A stretch of DNA of 64,000 bases from positions 53,919,620 through 53,983,619 of the forward strand of contig CM056583.1 in assembly GCA_029721435.1 (NCBI GenBank). Reading direction: 5' to 3'. A program made the translations under genes and the position numbers. This document shows, in pieces, positions 45,885-57,821 of the stretch. The notes beneath the pieces are model-generated. The model saw only the letters and a list, made by a program, of their open reading frames with translations, was not told the origin of the DNA and did no database searches. This DNA comes from Gymnothorax reevesii. Its lineage: Eukaryota; Chordata; Actinopteri; Anguilliformes; Muraenidae. Numbering within the stretch: the first letter of the stretch is position 1; each line of letters begins with the position of its first letter.

Positions 45885-47000
45885 GGGGCAGAGTGGAAAA
45901 CTGTCCAATGGTCTGACTAATCTAAATGTGGTATTCATTCAGGAATTTTTTGTACTCAGGGACAAAGAGGGGAGGCACCACATGGCTTGTTATCAGCGCA
46001 CAGTCGAGATGGCAATTTCGACACAGATGTTCGATAGGGTTTCAAAATGTTTTAACATCTCCAGTTCCGACACGGTGATTGAGAGATGTTTCGAAACGTC
46101 ACGTGATCGCTATCAGTCCACCGCTAAAGGTTTTAAAAAGCCATGTGAAAAGACAGGTGTTTGAGGTGTTTTGTTTCGTTGAGTTGTGTTGAGAGATTTT
46201 GTGAGGATTTTGCTATAGTTGTTCAAAATACAATATAGATAGATAGATAAATAGATAGATTTTCTAAAGCTTGCCAGGTACTCTTCCCAATGTGCCAATA
46301 AGTTGAAGCAAGTTTGTTTATTTGTTTAAATAATCTCGTAATTGGATTTCAGATAGTAGAGAAGCAGAGAAGCCAGCTGAATAATAAAAAAGTGCTGCAA
46401 ATACAAGTATTATCCCTGAATAAAAATCGTTGAGCAAAATGTTTCTGAATCTAAATCTTTATACCACATTTTATTGATGTGAATGATCACAATGCGATTC
46501 CAACTAAGCAGAATTAAAGATGCTGTAGGTTGTAATTGTCAAGTCCATTTATATATAAAAGGCTGACCTGACACAATCATTCTCAGTGAATGAATGAATG
46601 AATGAATGAGAATATTTAACAGCAAAATAAACGAAGAGGCGTACAATAAGAAATAGTCATATCGTACAAAAAATAAATAATTGACTGATTGTGCCTGTGT
46701 CAAAACTATTAATATTTTTGGATTTGTGAAAAGGGGGGTTTCAGCATATCAACACACAAGGCTACAATCACAAATTTTGCCAGTGGATGCCAATGTCGAG
46801 CAAGCAAGTTTTGAAATTTTTCAGAACATTTTGAAACAATGATTTAAATGTTTAGAAATGTTTAGAAGCTTCAAATTTGCCTTCCCTAGCGCACAGGTCA
46901 AAATCCAGCACCCATGTTGGTATGGTGGTGCATTAAAGCACATGACATGGGTAATTTGCCCATCTTTGAAGACACCATAAATGCTGAACGAAATATGATA
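45885..47000 (+). pseudogene. Tc1-like transposase remnant in two pieces
   Basis: Piece one, 45885-46010: EWKTVQWSD at the first catalytic Asp, then RDKEGRHHMACYQRTV. Piece two, 46905-47000: VWWCIKAHDMGN followed by EDTINAER, the next block of the family. About 900 bp of unrelated DNA lies between them. The second half of the transposase is missing; sequence after 47010 (GATGTCTGTCTGTATGTACA, then a CAACCGATTATCACCAAA stretch) is a different dispersed repeat. Confidence 0.65.
46235..46260. repeat. (GATA)n microsatellite
   Basis: Short ATAG/GATA tetranucleotide run with one interruption. A (GAAT)n run lies at 46587-46609. Confidence 0.9.
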
Positions 47001-47189
47001 TCTCATATATTTGAGGTCGATGTCTGTCTGTATGTACACGTTTTTCTCCAACATTTCTCAACCGATTATCACCAAATTTGGAGTGAATATCCACTTGGAC
47101 ACCAGGAAGGACTTGACGTCCCCCGATTTTTGAAAAACGGTCATGCACGCAAAAAAAATGCCAATTTTACTCCGGGTAGCGGGTAGCAG

Positions 47190-47774
47190 CTAGTACGATT
47201 TATACAGTTTTTGGTCATGGATGAAGTTTAAAGTGTGCGTTGCCAATATAAAATGTAAACTACTTTGTTGTAATAGAGGCATGAAAACTAGGACATTGAT
47301 TTAACTTCAGTATAGCATAGCCCTACATTTAAGCAACATGAATAATAAATCTCAAAAAAAATTACTGGAACATGCAAAGAAGAGCAGAGTCCGACATAAC
47401 TGATGGCTCGGACCAGTGAATGCTTATCTTTGGAAGGTTAACTTCCCAGTTACATGAGTTCGAAACATCAGCTGTTTTGTCAAGAGCAGAAAAAGCAGAG
47501 TTGCTTGTTCAGGGTTCCAAGAATATTCAGAAATCCAAACAAAAACACAATTTATCACTGTCAAAAGTGAGCAGATTGTAACTTATGAGAAAAACATCAC
47601 CATGTTGGAAAAAGTAGGTGCAGGATCTCGGGATAACACAGCCACTACATGTCAAAGGCAAGTAGCTCAAGTATATCATTTAATGTAAAATTGGCTCATA
47701 TCAATGAAAATAAGTAAACAGATGGCAAAATATAATAAAAACAATAATGTCTTTGAGAGAAAAAGTCAGTATCT
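47190..47774. other. No gene seen
   Basis: No motif recognised between the repeat near 47.1 kb and the minus-strand Tc1 fragment. Confidence 0.35.
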
Positions 47775-48150
47775 AGTGTAACCACCCTTAGCTTTGACTA
47801 CAGCATTTAAGCTTTCAGGCATAGTTTTCACATTTTTTTCTACTTCCTCAATCACTAAACCATTCCATATGGTTTAAAGTTCATTCCAAAGAGATTCTGT
47901 CAATGTTGCAATAGACTTGCTCAGTCATTATGGTCTGGACTTTGAGAAAGCCAAATCATAATTTCTGCTGTATGTCACCAGATGCTTCTTTCCAACTTAG
48001 AAGTGTGTTTGGGGTCATTATCTTGTTGAAAATGAAACCCCTGACCAATCCGCTTCTTTCCAGATGGCAATGTTTGCCGCACAAGGATGCTGTCATACTT
48101 CTTTTGATCCATGATTCCATCATTTTTTATGAGATCACCAACTTATAGCC
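47775..48150 (-). pseudogene. Tc1-like transposase, C-terminal remnant
   Basis: On the minus strand: FHFQQDNDPKHTSKLERS (second catalytic Asp), then IWLSQSP, SLWNELXT, and at the end VKTMPESLNAVVKAKGGYTRY, where X is a stop. This is the C-terminal half of a Tc1 transposase with stops and frame changes. The Glu block (NPIE) is degraded. A different subfamily from the copies at 31385 and 55545. Confidence 0.75.
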
Positions 48151-48411
48151 TGTAATAATATTTTTTCAATATACTTTCACCAAATAATTATTGAGAAGTA
48201 ATATATTAGGACCTCCTTTAAACAAAAGTGGTGGTGTATAATCATCACTGCACACTACTGTATGATAAAAGGTGACAAACTAGACACTTCTACCAGTGAC
48301 CCACTTTAAAAAAAAAACCACCCCACACACCACACTTTTTCCCCAAATTTTCAGCTCATTCTCAGCCGTGACAGTGCCCGTTTAACCAGCTTTGCCGGAC
48401 ATTAGGCCTAA

Positions 48412-49468
48412 TGTAGGACACTCAGTGCAGTTCCCACTCTTTGGGAGTGATGCAAGATCAGTAGGACACCAAAAGCAAGATGCAGGGGAACTAGGAATTT
48501 ATTCAAACAAGAAAACAGGCACGAGGGCCAACAAAAAAAAAAACCTGGTCCAAAGGGTTGCAAAAATCCAACTAAAGTAAGCTTCACAGAGCTAAAACTA
48601 AAAATCCAAAACAACAACAAAAAAAAAAAAAAACACACAACCACTGGATCCTCCAGGGAGAAAACCACAAACATAAACGAATAATCAGGCTTAGAATACA
48701 AATAACAAGAACTTGGCAATAAAAAAAGCTTTAAATACTGTACAAACCACAAGGGCATGAGCCACAGTGAGACTGTCTGCCAGCCAACTTCTACCAACTC
48801 CAGATAAAGGGAAGAAAATCAGGACACATGAGGGGCAACACCTGGAGAAGAAACCAGGGGCAAGGCAAGATCATGAGACAAGGACAAAGATTGGTAGACA
48901 TGACTTGCTCATTAAGAAAACGACCGTGCTCAGCTTAAGTACCAATGAAGCATGCGGATTGGAAGGAAGCATGAATGTTAGAACAGAAAAGCACAGCAAG
49001 ACTTGAAATAGCAAAGCAGGATTCATGACAATAAACTCCCTAGCTAAATTAGCAGTATTAGTCATGGGCCTGTCTAAGAATGACACCTCCCTGTGAATGT
49101 TAGTAAACGTTAGTAACTTAAAAACAGTTAATTGTCAGTTAAGCTTAGGAAGCCCTGAATCCAGCACAGCACAGAAGGAAGAGGGAAATACTAAAAGCCA
49201 ACCAGAGCTCTGAAGTGTGCGAAAACAAAGACATGGGACGGAACACAGACAAGCGGTGGAGTGGCTGGGTAGACCTGGCAAAACAAAAAACAAGGAAAAG
49301 TAAAATCATGAACAATAAACATGAACTATGAAATGTGAAATCCTGATACAAAGACTGTTAAAATTGTGACATGAGTAATGACTATGAACTATGGAACCTG
49401 GCACAAGAAACTGTTAAAAACCCAAAAATACTGTCCTGGCTAAATGCCCAGGACCCTGGAACACAACA
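48412..49468 (-). repeat. Probable solo LTR on the minus strand (~1.06 kb)
   Basis: On the minus strand it starts TGTTGTGTTCCAGGG and ends GAGTGTCCTACA. A GTATTTAAAGC promoter-like box lies near 48731-48741 and AATAAA near 48500, the order expected in an LTR. The 5-bp flanks do not match, but AGGCCTAA occurs at both sides (48404-48411 and 49472-49479), three bases off the right edge, so the right boundary is uncertain. Confidence 0.55.
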
Positions 49469-49495
49469 GGGAGGCCTAACTAATATTCGTTAGAG

Positions 49496-49794
49496 CAGGG
49501 ATGGGCAACTCCAGTCCTGGAGGGCCAGTGGGTATGCAGGTTTTTATTTCCATCAATTACCCGGACTAATTGAGTTAATTGGATGCATACACAAATATAG
49601 ATTTTTACAAAGGTTTGATCAAAGAAAAATGTTTTATGTAGGGTGACAAGAACAGCCTTTGGTGGTAATTCATGATAATTTAAAGAAATGTCAGATTTCA
49701 TGAATAGTTTGGCTAATTTAGATAATTAACTAATTAAAGGCCAGAGGTCAGTGTGAAAACCAGGGACAGATGCGGCCGTCGTTGCCCATCCCTG
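49496..49794. mobile_element. hAT-type miniature element (299 bp)
   Basis: Begins CAGGGATGGGCAAC and ends with the exact complement, flanked by exact 8-bp CGTTAGAG (49488-49495 and 49795-49802). GTCCTGGAGGGCCAGTG follows the left end. Same terminal class as 6168-6369 but a different subfamily. Confidence 0.9.
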
Positions 49795-49802
49795 CGTTAG
49801 AG

Positions 49803-50379
49803 GAATGTCAATGTTGAAAAAACATGTCTCAAATTAAAAATGCTGCTCAGTTCAACTTTTTTTGTTTTTAATATCATGTATTATTGAGTCAGAATAAAAT
49901 ATAGCAGCTTCCCCATTTTTTTTTAACTCCCCTGCCCACTTTGTTCATATTGCCCTCATTTGTATAATGTAAAAGTGCTGAGTGCACGCTTAGTTTCAGG
50001 CTTCCAGAAAATTAACTTTGAACCAAATCTATCAAAATGTCAAAAGGGTAGAGAGTGTGAGTTACACCATCTCATAAAAAATCAAATAAATAAAATAAAA
50101 ACCAAGCTTAAGACTGAAAAAGATTGCATCTCCTTGCATTCCTGCATAGGCTAATTTGCAGTGCTATGAAAGGTCACAGACTGTACATGTTTTTGTAGTA
50201 TGCTGCATACTTTAGAACGCCACCCTTGTTATTTATGTTTTTTTTTTTACTATAAAATAAACGAAGTACTCAACTCCCACAGTCTCGGCCAGGTGGATGG
50301 AGTTTCATGCTAAAACTCAAAACAGCGGCTCAGTCATGAAGATGAAACGAACTCAGTACGAGCATCTCATACTCGCTCT
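49803..50379. other. No gene seen
   Basis: AT-rich DNA upstream of the RASA1 CpG-rich block. Confidence 0.35.
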
Positions 50380-51057
50380 GTGCTCGCTTAACCAGGTCTG
50401 CTCGTGAGCGAGCACGCGCTCCTACAGGACAGGACAGGACAGTAGTGGACTGGACTCAGAGAGTGGTGAACGGCGGCGGCAGAAAGCATCTAGTCATGTA
50501 GCTTGTCAACAAAGAAAAAACAACTTGCGGGAGAAATAAATACTGAAGCGTCTCCAACCGGCGGGGTAATCAGGTCATATTTGTTGTACCCAAGATTCTC
50601 AACGCAACAGCGTGACACTGCCGGAAAGTGAATAGCCAGCTAATGTTAGCTACGCTTGGAACTCGCCGAGGAAAAAAAAATTGGAGCGCACTGACAATAA
50701 ATACTTTCTCGTCTAGTAGGTTGCCGGAAAGAAACTGACAAAATAAGGTGATATAATCGTTTTCGGACTCGTATTGCAATATTTTGGACATTTTTTTTTA
50801 CTTTGTCTGTGTTTTCACTGAACTCCGGGGGAACAATGAAAACTTGAAACTCTTTCGACGTTGCCTACTGCTTGCTAGCTAGCAAAGAGCTAGCCAGCGC
50901 AGCCCTTTCGTACTTTTGAGTACTGCAGCGAGTAGCTCGCTAGCTGTGTTGTTTTTCCAAGTTTTTTCTGTTAATTTTTTCTCGGACGGCGTTTAAAACG
51001 GGAGGGGGAGGGAAGTTTCCCTTTTTTTAATTTCCTCCCTTTGCGTTTTTGTGCAAA
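50380..51057 (+). promoter_or_regulatory. RASA1 CpG-rich promoter and 5' leader
   Basis: CpG density rises sharply from about 50380 and stays high through exon 1, unlike the rest of the window. There is no clear TATA box, fitting a CpG-type promoter. Features include a tandem GGACA run near 50430, CTAGCTAGC palindromic clusters near 50870-50945, and a purine-rich GGGAGGGGGAGGGAAG just before the start codon. A short upstream frame begins at an ATG near 50837 (three codons). The transcription start cannot be fixed from sequence alone. Confidence 0.65.
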
Positions 51058-51587
51058 ATGATGGCTGCAGATGACGTTAGTGAGGACACTGGTTCGGTTT
51101 CGGCGAGGACAGGACTAGCAGGCGGAGGAGGCCCGGAGACGGCCCAATTTTCATTCCCTACAAATCCGAGGTTGCGGGTCATGGATTCCGCCCCGGGGGC
51201 AGCGCAAAACCTCCGCCACTCTCCGGACACATCGCCAGACACGCTCTCGGATGTACTGCTAAGTTCGGTGACTGGAGGTGATCTGCCAGGATCCGCTGTG
51301 TCTGCCGCTGGGAGTAGCAGCAGTGGTGGACACCCTGCGTTTGGGACAAGCTCTGGAACGGGGAGTGGAGCGTCCCTCTCCCCCTCCGAGGGATTGGCCA
51401 GTCGAATGTCGCCCACCTCCGGGAGCCCAGACGGGACTAACGTTAGCGGCTTCCCTCCACTGCCACCGCCTCCGCTGCCCCCCGTTTGCGGGACACTTGG
51501 CACGGTGGATGAAAGTGATGCGTTGGATGGGCAGGAATTCGAGGAAGAGGAGGTGGCATTCCCTCTTACCGCACCTCCCACGAATCA
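51058..51587 (+). CDS. RASA1: RASA1 (p120 RasGAP), coding exon 1
   Basis: RASA1 is the cytosolic p120 Ras GTPase-activating protein, which binds phosphotyrosine receptors through SH2 domains and speeds GTP hydrolysis by Ras. This exon holds only its N-terminal region: 176 codons plus two bases, ending AATCA before the donor GTAAGAG (51588-51594), so the Gln codon is split. The start ATG gives MMAADD, like the mammalian MMAAE start; a second ATG follows at once. Residues 1-125 are Gly/Ser/Pro-rich and diverged. Residues 129-177 (VSGFPPLPPPPLPP, then GTVDESD, EFEEEEVAF, PLTAPPTNQ) match the proline-rich and acidic stretch before the first SH2 domain. The SH2, SH3, PH, C2 and GAP exons must lie to the right, outside the window. 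A paralogue (a or b copy) cannot be told. Confidence 0.93.
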
Positions 51588-53633
51588 GTAAGAGTTTTTC
51601 CACTAATGATGGTTTTACTTGCCCTAACCCAAAATACAACGAGTAACTAACTCGTTTTGCGCACCAGCTAACTTGGATGTATCTAAAATAACATTTTTTA
51701 AACTCCTCGTTTCTACAGCTAGCATTAGCTTGCCCTTACTTGTTGACTCGGCTTCTGCTTGCGTCTGAAAATTGAAAATTGCATTGCAATTTCAATGCGT
51801 CAAAATATAGAAAAGTGGAACTGAGTGATGTGACTTGGAAATTCACGTTTGAAGGAAATGTTCCAGCCTCCCGGAGAGCATAGTTTCCCTGGTAGCTACA
51901 ATTCAGTCCACCAGAGGTGTAGTGCCATTGGGCTGAGTGATGCGCTGGTGTGCACGAGCGTAGTTATTTGGACAGCATACCTTAAGGCAGATAGGGTGGC
52001 AGCCATATTTTGGATGGCATTCTCAATTTCGGCCATGATAACTGGCCTCTATCAAATTTAACTGACCCAATTGTTTCCTTTCCAAATAGACGCAATTGAT
52101 TTGAAGTGTATGTATGATTGGCTTGTACTCCGTAAATTCAAATCACATTTCTCCTAGTTGCTCACCATTGTGCGTTTTATTGTTCTGGTCGGATATTATT
52201 ATTGATAGACTAAAAGTTGATGTTGCAATCATAATAGTGCATTATTTTTATGGTAATGTTTATGCGGCTGGTGTCATTGTGCCATCTCTCAATTCAAGGG
52301 GCCAGGCCGTGTCAGGCAAAACGGCAGACATTTTTGCAGAATTTAATCACTTATTTCTTGGGCATAGTGACCTTGGTGAGGGGTAGATATTTGGTCTTCG
52401 GTATTACTCTATCACTGACAGGTTCAGTGAAGTAAAACCCCTTCCCAATATTGGTGTCATATTTTCTTATTATTAGTGCAGTTTTAAAGCCTGTAGGTAA
52501 TTTGAGGTAATTTTTGGAGTCAGCTGGCTGTGGTTCATGGGTGGAAGGAAGATAAGGCACGACTTACACCCTCCGAGCCCTGTACTTTCCACCGCTTTCT
52601 CGCAGTTTGAGGTCTTTTGCGTTGCCAGTATGACATTTCACCCAGGCAGATACACTCATCAAGTTTTGTTTGTTCTAATTGCATGTCCACAGATAACATG
52701 TCAAATATATATCTGCCCATTTTGGCAGGGAGGAAACCAACCCTGATGTTTTTTTTTTTTTTTTTGCACTGTTAGATTCTGTAAGCTGTTAATGTTCATC
52801 AAAGTGGCTGTAGTGCAGTCAGTTTATCACTTTTGACCAGTTCTGATCCCAGATAGCTGAAGTCTGAGTGTCTAGATCCAGAGTATCCAGCTCCTGTCCT
52901 GGGGAGCCATTTTTTCTTTTCCACATTTTTCCACATTTTTGGATTTTGGCCGACAAGTGAATTATTCTAAATGCGTAAAGTGCAAATTCCTCGTATTTTC
53001 TTGAAACATAACTAATCTGCTATACGTTTGACCAAACAGTACAGTATCTTGCTAATTAAATTTCCCAAATTTGCCGCTTTTTCTCGAAAATGTGCCTTTT
53101 ATTGAGGTAAAAAACAAATTGAAGATTGACCCAAATATGCCATGTAGCTGATGTGGTGTAACAAATGGAGTTCCAAATGGGGAAGTCAAGCTGAAAACAA
53201 GATGTCAAAGAATATTATTTCCATAAATTGATGAAAACAAATATTTTTCACATCTGAAGGGGAAAAGGAACAATTTGACAATTAGCCTGTAGGTATGGTG
53301 CACCAAATCTACTTGCTGAGAATTTTATTTGGTCATGATGAGGAAAGGTGTCTGAAAGTAGGTAGCCTATGTACATGGTGTCAACATTAGACCTTTAGAG
53401 TGTAGCCATTCACCCTGATTCCACAGTGCACACCCGACAGACAACATGGCCTATGTAAGTTCGCTGACTTACATAGTTAGAACCACTGACAGTGAATGGA
53501 TGAACTATGTAACTTAGTTTGCAGCTTAATATTGCAGAAGGACAAATTGCAGGAAATGTTCATCACTTTTGAGGCATCATCTGTGATAATTTTTGTAAGA
53601 GCGAGCTGATTCATCAGCGCCCATTACGTTATT

Positions 53634-53882
53634 TCATGATTTTCTTAAGTCAGCAACAGCATCACAAAACTTTCTCGAAGGGGGAGCACGATTTGGCGGG
53701 GGAGGAGAATTGGGCACAACACCGTGCTCCGTGAAATCCGCTCGTTTCCTCTTGGTAAAATCCACCCATGCCTTTTGAATTGTGGGTTTTTTTTTGTTTT
53801 TTTTTAGTGACATATGGGACGTGATGCCTCTGCTTGCATTGGCCTTATTGTTGCAGCAGTAAACAAGGCAGATATTTGGCAT
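53634..53882 (-). pseudogene. THAP-like zinc finger remnant
   Basis: Minus-strand frame starting MPNICLVYCCNNKANASRG, then KAWVDFTKRKRADFTEHG. The MPxxC start with a following Cys, and a W about 40 residues on followed by KRKRADF, fit the N-terminal half of a THAP domain, a DNA-binding zinc finger used by P-element-like transposases and their host descendants. The second zinc pair (CxxH) is not seen; the frame runs into a proline-rich tail. No transposase core follows. It lies antisense in RASA1 intron 1. Confidence 0.5.
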
Positions 53883-55544
53883 TTTCCCGAGGGAATGATC
53901 CAAAATTGCGAATCACTGAGTCCAGTGCCACTCTGCCGCTGATAAGGTTCCTCCTGTAAAGTCATTGCCGAGGATAAATTATTTCCAAATGACTGCGATT
54001 TGCAGTGATTAAAACTAATAAATTTGAAATGGCTGATTAGAATTAAAAATGGCCAATGCACAAAGGATACGTATTCTAGGCGTATTGATATTAAAGATTC
54101 TGTGGTCCATATCATATTTTTGATGAAAAAGCACCCTCTTGGATGCCCAGTGTAGACATAGTAATGGGTCGTGTACCATTTACATTGAACATTTCACAAT
54201 TTCAAAGCACTTTAGAAAGGCATGAAAGCCTCACCAGATATCAAACAATAGGCCTGGATGTTACACCCATTTTCGCATTCTGTTTTTGAAAGCACCTGGA
54301 TAAGGAAGCTTGAGTAAGACAGATGTGACATGATAGTATAACAAATATTTCTGCAGATTTTTTAATGGGTGGAGAGTTGAGTTGATTGACATCACATTAA
54401 GGTGTGTTTTTCTAAGTGTGATGGATTTTAACTCATGAGAAAGCTACTGATTGGCTTTGTCAGAAATATTTAAGTAGCAGTACTGTTGCTTCTACTGGTG
54501 CTCACTGGCTTTATACTAAAGATAAAATTATTTGCCAGGAATTAGAAAGATTTTTGGTGTAAAGATATGCAAGTCTTAAAAGTGCATTATTATGTTCACT
54601 AATGAGCTACAGTGTTAAAACCAATGACAGGTGTAGCGAATAACATTTTGGGTTTCCGCGACATGTAATTGATTGTGGTGCACCGCCATGGCAAAATAAA
54701 AGCGGCCACACCTATGTAAAATACTTAGCATAAACTCCAAAAATCCTAAGAACAACCAGGTGTCGCCAGTTCTCCTTGTTAAGTTAAAATGAGCGCTGAT
54801 AATTCTTGACCTGTTGTCAATCAATTTGCTTGATGAACACATTTTCCAGTGAATAAAAATTAGCCATCAGTAGTAAAACGTGTTGCTTTCCTCTTAATGC
54901 AAGGTGTGCAACGATTAGAGAAAAAATATTTTGTTTACTTTGCAAAAACGATAAACTGCGATGTTAACTTCTGTGTTTGCTGTGAACACATCCTGCTCTA
55001 CCCAGTTGTATCTTCATGATTATTTAATTCCAATTTTGGAGTCCATAATCATAATCGGTTTTCATATTATAAGTGAAATCCATCATCATGCACGTGAAAC
55101 TGATTAACCTCCGTACACGTTGACTTTGTGCTGATTAATGAAAACTCGCCACACCTGATAATGCTGAGTTTTGACCCGACGCTGAAGCCCTCCGCCACAG
55201 TTTCAAAAAATCCTGGAGGAAACCCTGACATTGATTTAGCCATGCAAAAAGACAAATTCTGTGTTCCTGGTGAATTCAGCTGGTGTTGGCTGGTAAATTG
55301 AAAATGAAGAAGGCACAGAACATCCCGTGAAACTAATGATTGGTCTTGACCCGTTTTCATCAGTTTAGTTATTAAATAGAAATTGCATTGAACTCCAAAT
55401 ATACTCTGAGCTAACCGGTGTAGTCAGCTCTCCTCGTTGAGGTCAGATGAGAGCGAATAAGCGGGCTCGTCTTGACCGATCTTAAATAATTTTCATTGAT
55501 TAAGTTTTCCAAATGATGAGAGTGAGCCATTGACAACTAGACAT

Positions 55545-56647
55545 CAAAAGATTCAGAGAAACTGGAAAAATCTCTGTGCTTAAGGGACAAGGCTGAAGAC
55601 CTCTACTGGATGCCTGTGATCTTCGGGCCCGCATGATTTTATGATAGACATTGCTAAATGGGCCCAGGAACACTTCAAGTGACCAGTGGCAGTAGACACA
55701 GTCTGCTGTGCCATCCTCAGATTCCACCTAAAACTCTATCATGCAAAAAGGAAGCCATTGTTTAGCATGATCTAGAAGCCCCGCCGCGTTCTGTGGGCCA
55801 AGGCTCATTTAAAATGGACTGTAGCAAAGTGGCAAATTGTCCTGTTGTCAGATGAGTCCAAATTTGCCATTCTTGTTGAAAATCATGGGCGTTGTGTCGT
55901 CCGGGCTACAGAGGAGAAAGACCAACCCTCTCGTTATCAGCGTTCAGTTCAAAAGCCAGCATCTCAGACGGTATGGGGATGCATTAATGCATATAGTGTG
56001 AGACACTTGCATGTTTTAAAAAGCACCAAGAATGCTGAAAGGCATTTCAAGGCTTTAGAGCAACATATGCTCCCCTCCAGACGACATCTGGCTATTTCAG
56101 GGAATGCCTTGTGTATTTCAGCAGGACCATGCAAAACCACTTGCTGCAGCTATTACAACAGCATGGCTTTGTAGTAGAGAAGTCCATGTGCTGAACTGGC
56201 CTGCCTGCAGTCCTGATCTTTCACCGATTGAGAACATTTGGCGCATAATTAAACGAAAAGTCCATCAAAGGAGACCCAATACTCTGCAGCAGCTGGAAGC
56301 CTTTATTAATGAAGAGTGGGATCAAATATCAATGGCTAAACTCAAGAAACTTGTCTACTCAATGTCCAGACGCCTCCACTCTGAGTTAAAAAAAAAAAAA
56401 CAGGGGATGCTACACCATGTTAAACAGGCCCCTGTCTCAACTTTTTTGAGACCTGTAACAGCCATCAAATTTGAAAATGAGCTCATTTTGTGCATGAAAT
56501 AGTAAAATTCTTCAGTTTCGACATTTGCTATTTTTATATCTGTTCTATTATGAATGAAATACAGGCTGGTGTGATTTGAAAGTCATTGCATTTTGGTTTT
56601 ATTCACAAAATTACCCTTTGTCCCAACTATTTCGGGATTGGGGGTTG
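55545..56647 (+). pseudogene. Tc1-like transposon, 5'-truncated, with broken transposase
   Basis: Starts inside the DNA-binding region (RFRETGKISV-like) and runs to the right terminal repeat (TTTGTCCCAACTATTTCGGG at 56617-56636, then GGGGTTGTA). Two frames carry the catalytic domain: [11 protein letters not shown] with the first Asp, [33 protein letters not shown] with the second Asp, and SPDLSPIENIWRIIKRK with the Glu. There are 34 residues between the last two (DD34E). A frame change falls near 56100-56120 and the left half has stops. The left inverted repeat is missing, so it cannot move. Confidence 0.9.
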
Positions 56648-56803
56648 TAAATAACATGCACCAAAATTAAACCAGGTAATAAATTCCACTTACAAGTTTT
56701 ATCTCTACATGAAGCATTATATTGAGCCATTACATTACTTCCTGTTTCACGAGGGTATAAAAATGAGGTAAAACACATGGAATATCCCATTGTCATCCAA
56801 CAC

Positions 56804-56995
56804 CATGAAGGAAACAAAACTACAGTTGGTTCAAAAGAGGCAGATGGTCATAGACTTTCATAACTCTCGTAATGGCTACAAGAAGATTTAAAAACTATGC
56901 CACTGAGCTCTGTCAGAGCAATTATTAAAAAATTTCAGTGATATGAAACCATTGAAAACCTCAAGGGTAACCCGAAAATTACACCAGATGCATGT
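56804..56995 (+). pseudogene. Tc1-like transposase N-terminus, second subfamily
   Basis: An ATG at 56804 opens MKETKLQLVQKRQMVIDF, then HNSRNGYKKI, a stop, SVRAIIKKFQ and ENLKGNPKITP. This is the helix-turn-helix start and linker of a Tc1 transposase. TATAAAA at 56757-56763 precedes it, as in complete elements. The catalytic domain is absent. Only about 160 bp from the previous Tc1 element but of a different subfamily. Confidence 0.7.
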
Positions 56996-57821
56996 TGGAT
57001 AGGATTCACTTTAGTCAATGTGTGTGTTTACACTGAATTTGCTGAGTTGTATTTCCCATCCGTCCCAGCACCAGCAAACTCGAGCTGAGCACAGCAGATG
57101 TGCAAGACTTCTATTTTTGCTGGATGCTGCAGCAGAAACACTGCACTTCAGCGCAGTAGATCGATCGGGACACAGACATAACATTTAAAACATTCGGTTA
57201 ATTTTTAAAATTCATGTTAGTGCCAGTTCCTATTATAGGCTGGTACAGCAACAGAAGTAAGAAATATGGAGGCTAGACTTTAATGGTAGAAATTTTTCCA
57301 AACAAATGACAAACCCAACACAAACAGGAAATTAAGAACATTCATTAACATATAGGGTACTTATCCATGGTAGAAGCACAAAATATGAAAAAAAAAAAAA
57401 AAAACAAATCGAAGCAAGTCAACCGTTCCTCAACTCTTTCGGTAAAGAAGAAAGGCCTTTGTAGTAGTACTCCATACAACATGTATCATTGATTTCAGGC
57501 ATTTCATGCTAGATTTTGTAATTGCTGCATGATCTCATCAGGCTCGCTATTTGGTCTCGCTTCCATAGCCGGCCAGTGCTGATACACAGTTAAAACGCAG
57601 CCAGTGGGTGTTGACTGACGGCATTGCACTCAGCAGGGCAGAGGCGGACCAGACACAAATCTGGTGTAATCTCTGTATAAGAGGATGCGAAGTGCATGTT
57701 GTCCCCCTGGATACTGGGAAGGATGGTGAGAAAAGCAAAAAAAATCCTCAAGAATTACTGTGCAGGAATTGCAGGTCTTGGTGGCCTCTTGGGTCCCCAG
57801 GATTCAACAGGGAAATTCCAC

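Noticed and set aside
51259..51646. Long frames on both strands over RASA1 exon 1
   Set aside because: They are shadows of the GC-rich exon; the frame at 51058 matches the known protein.
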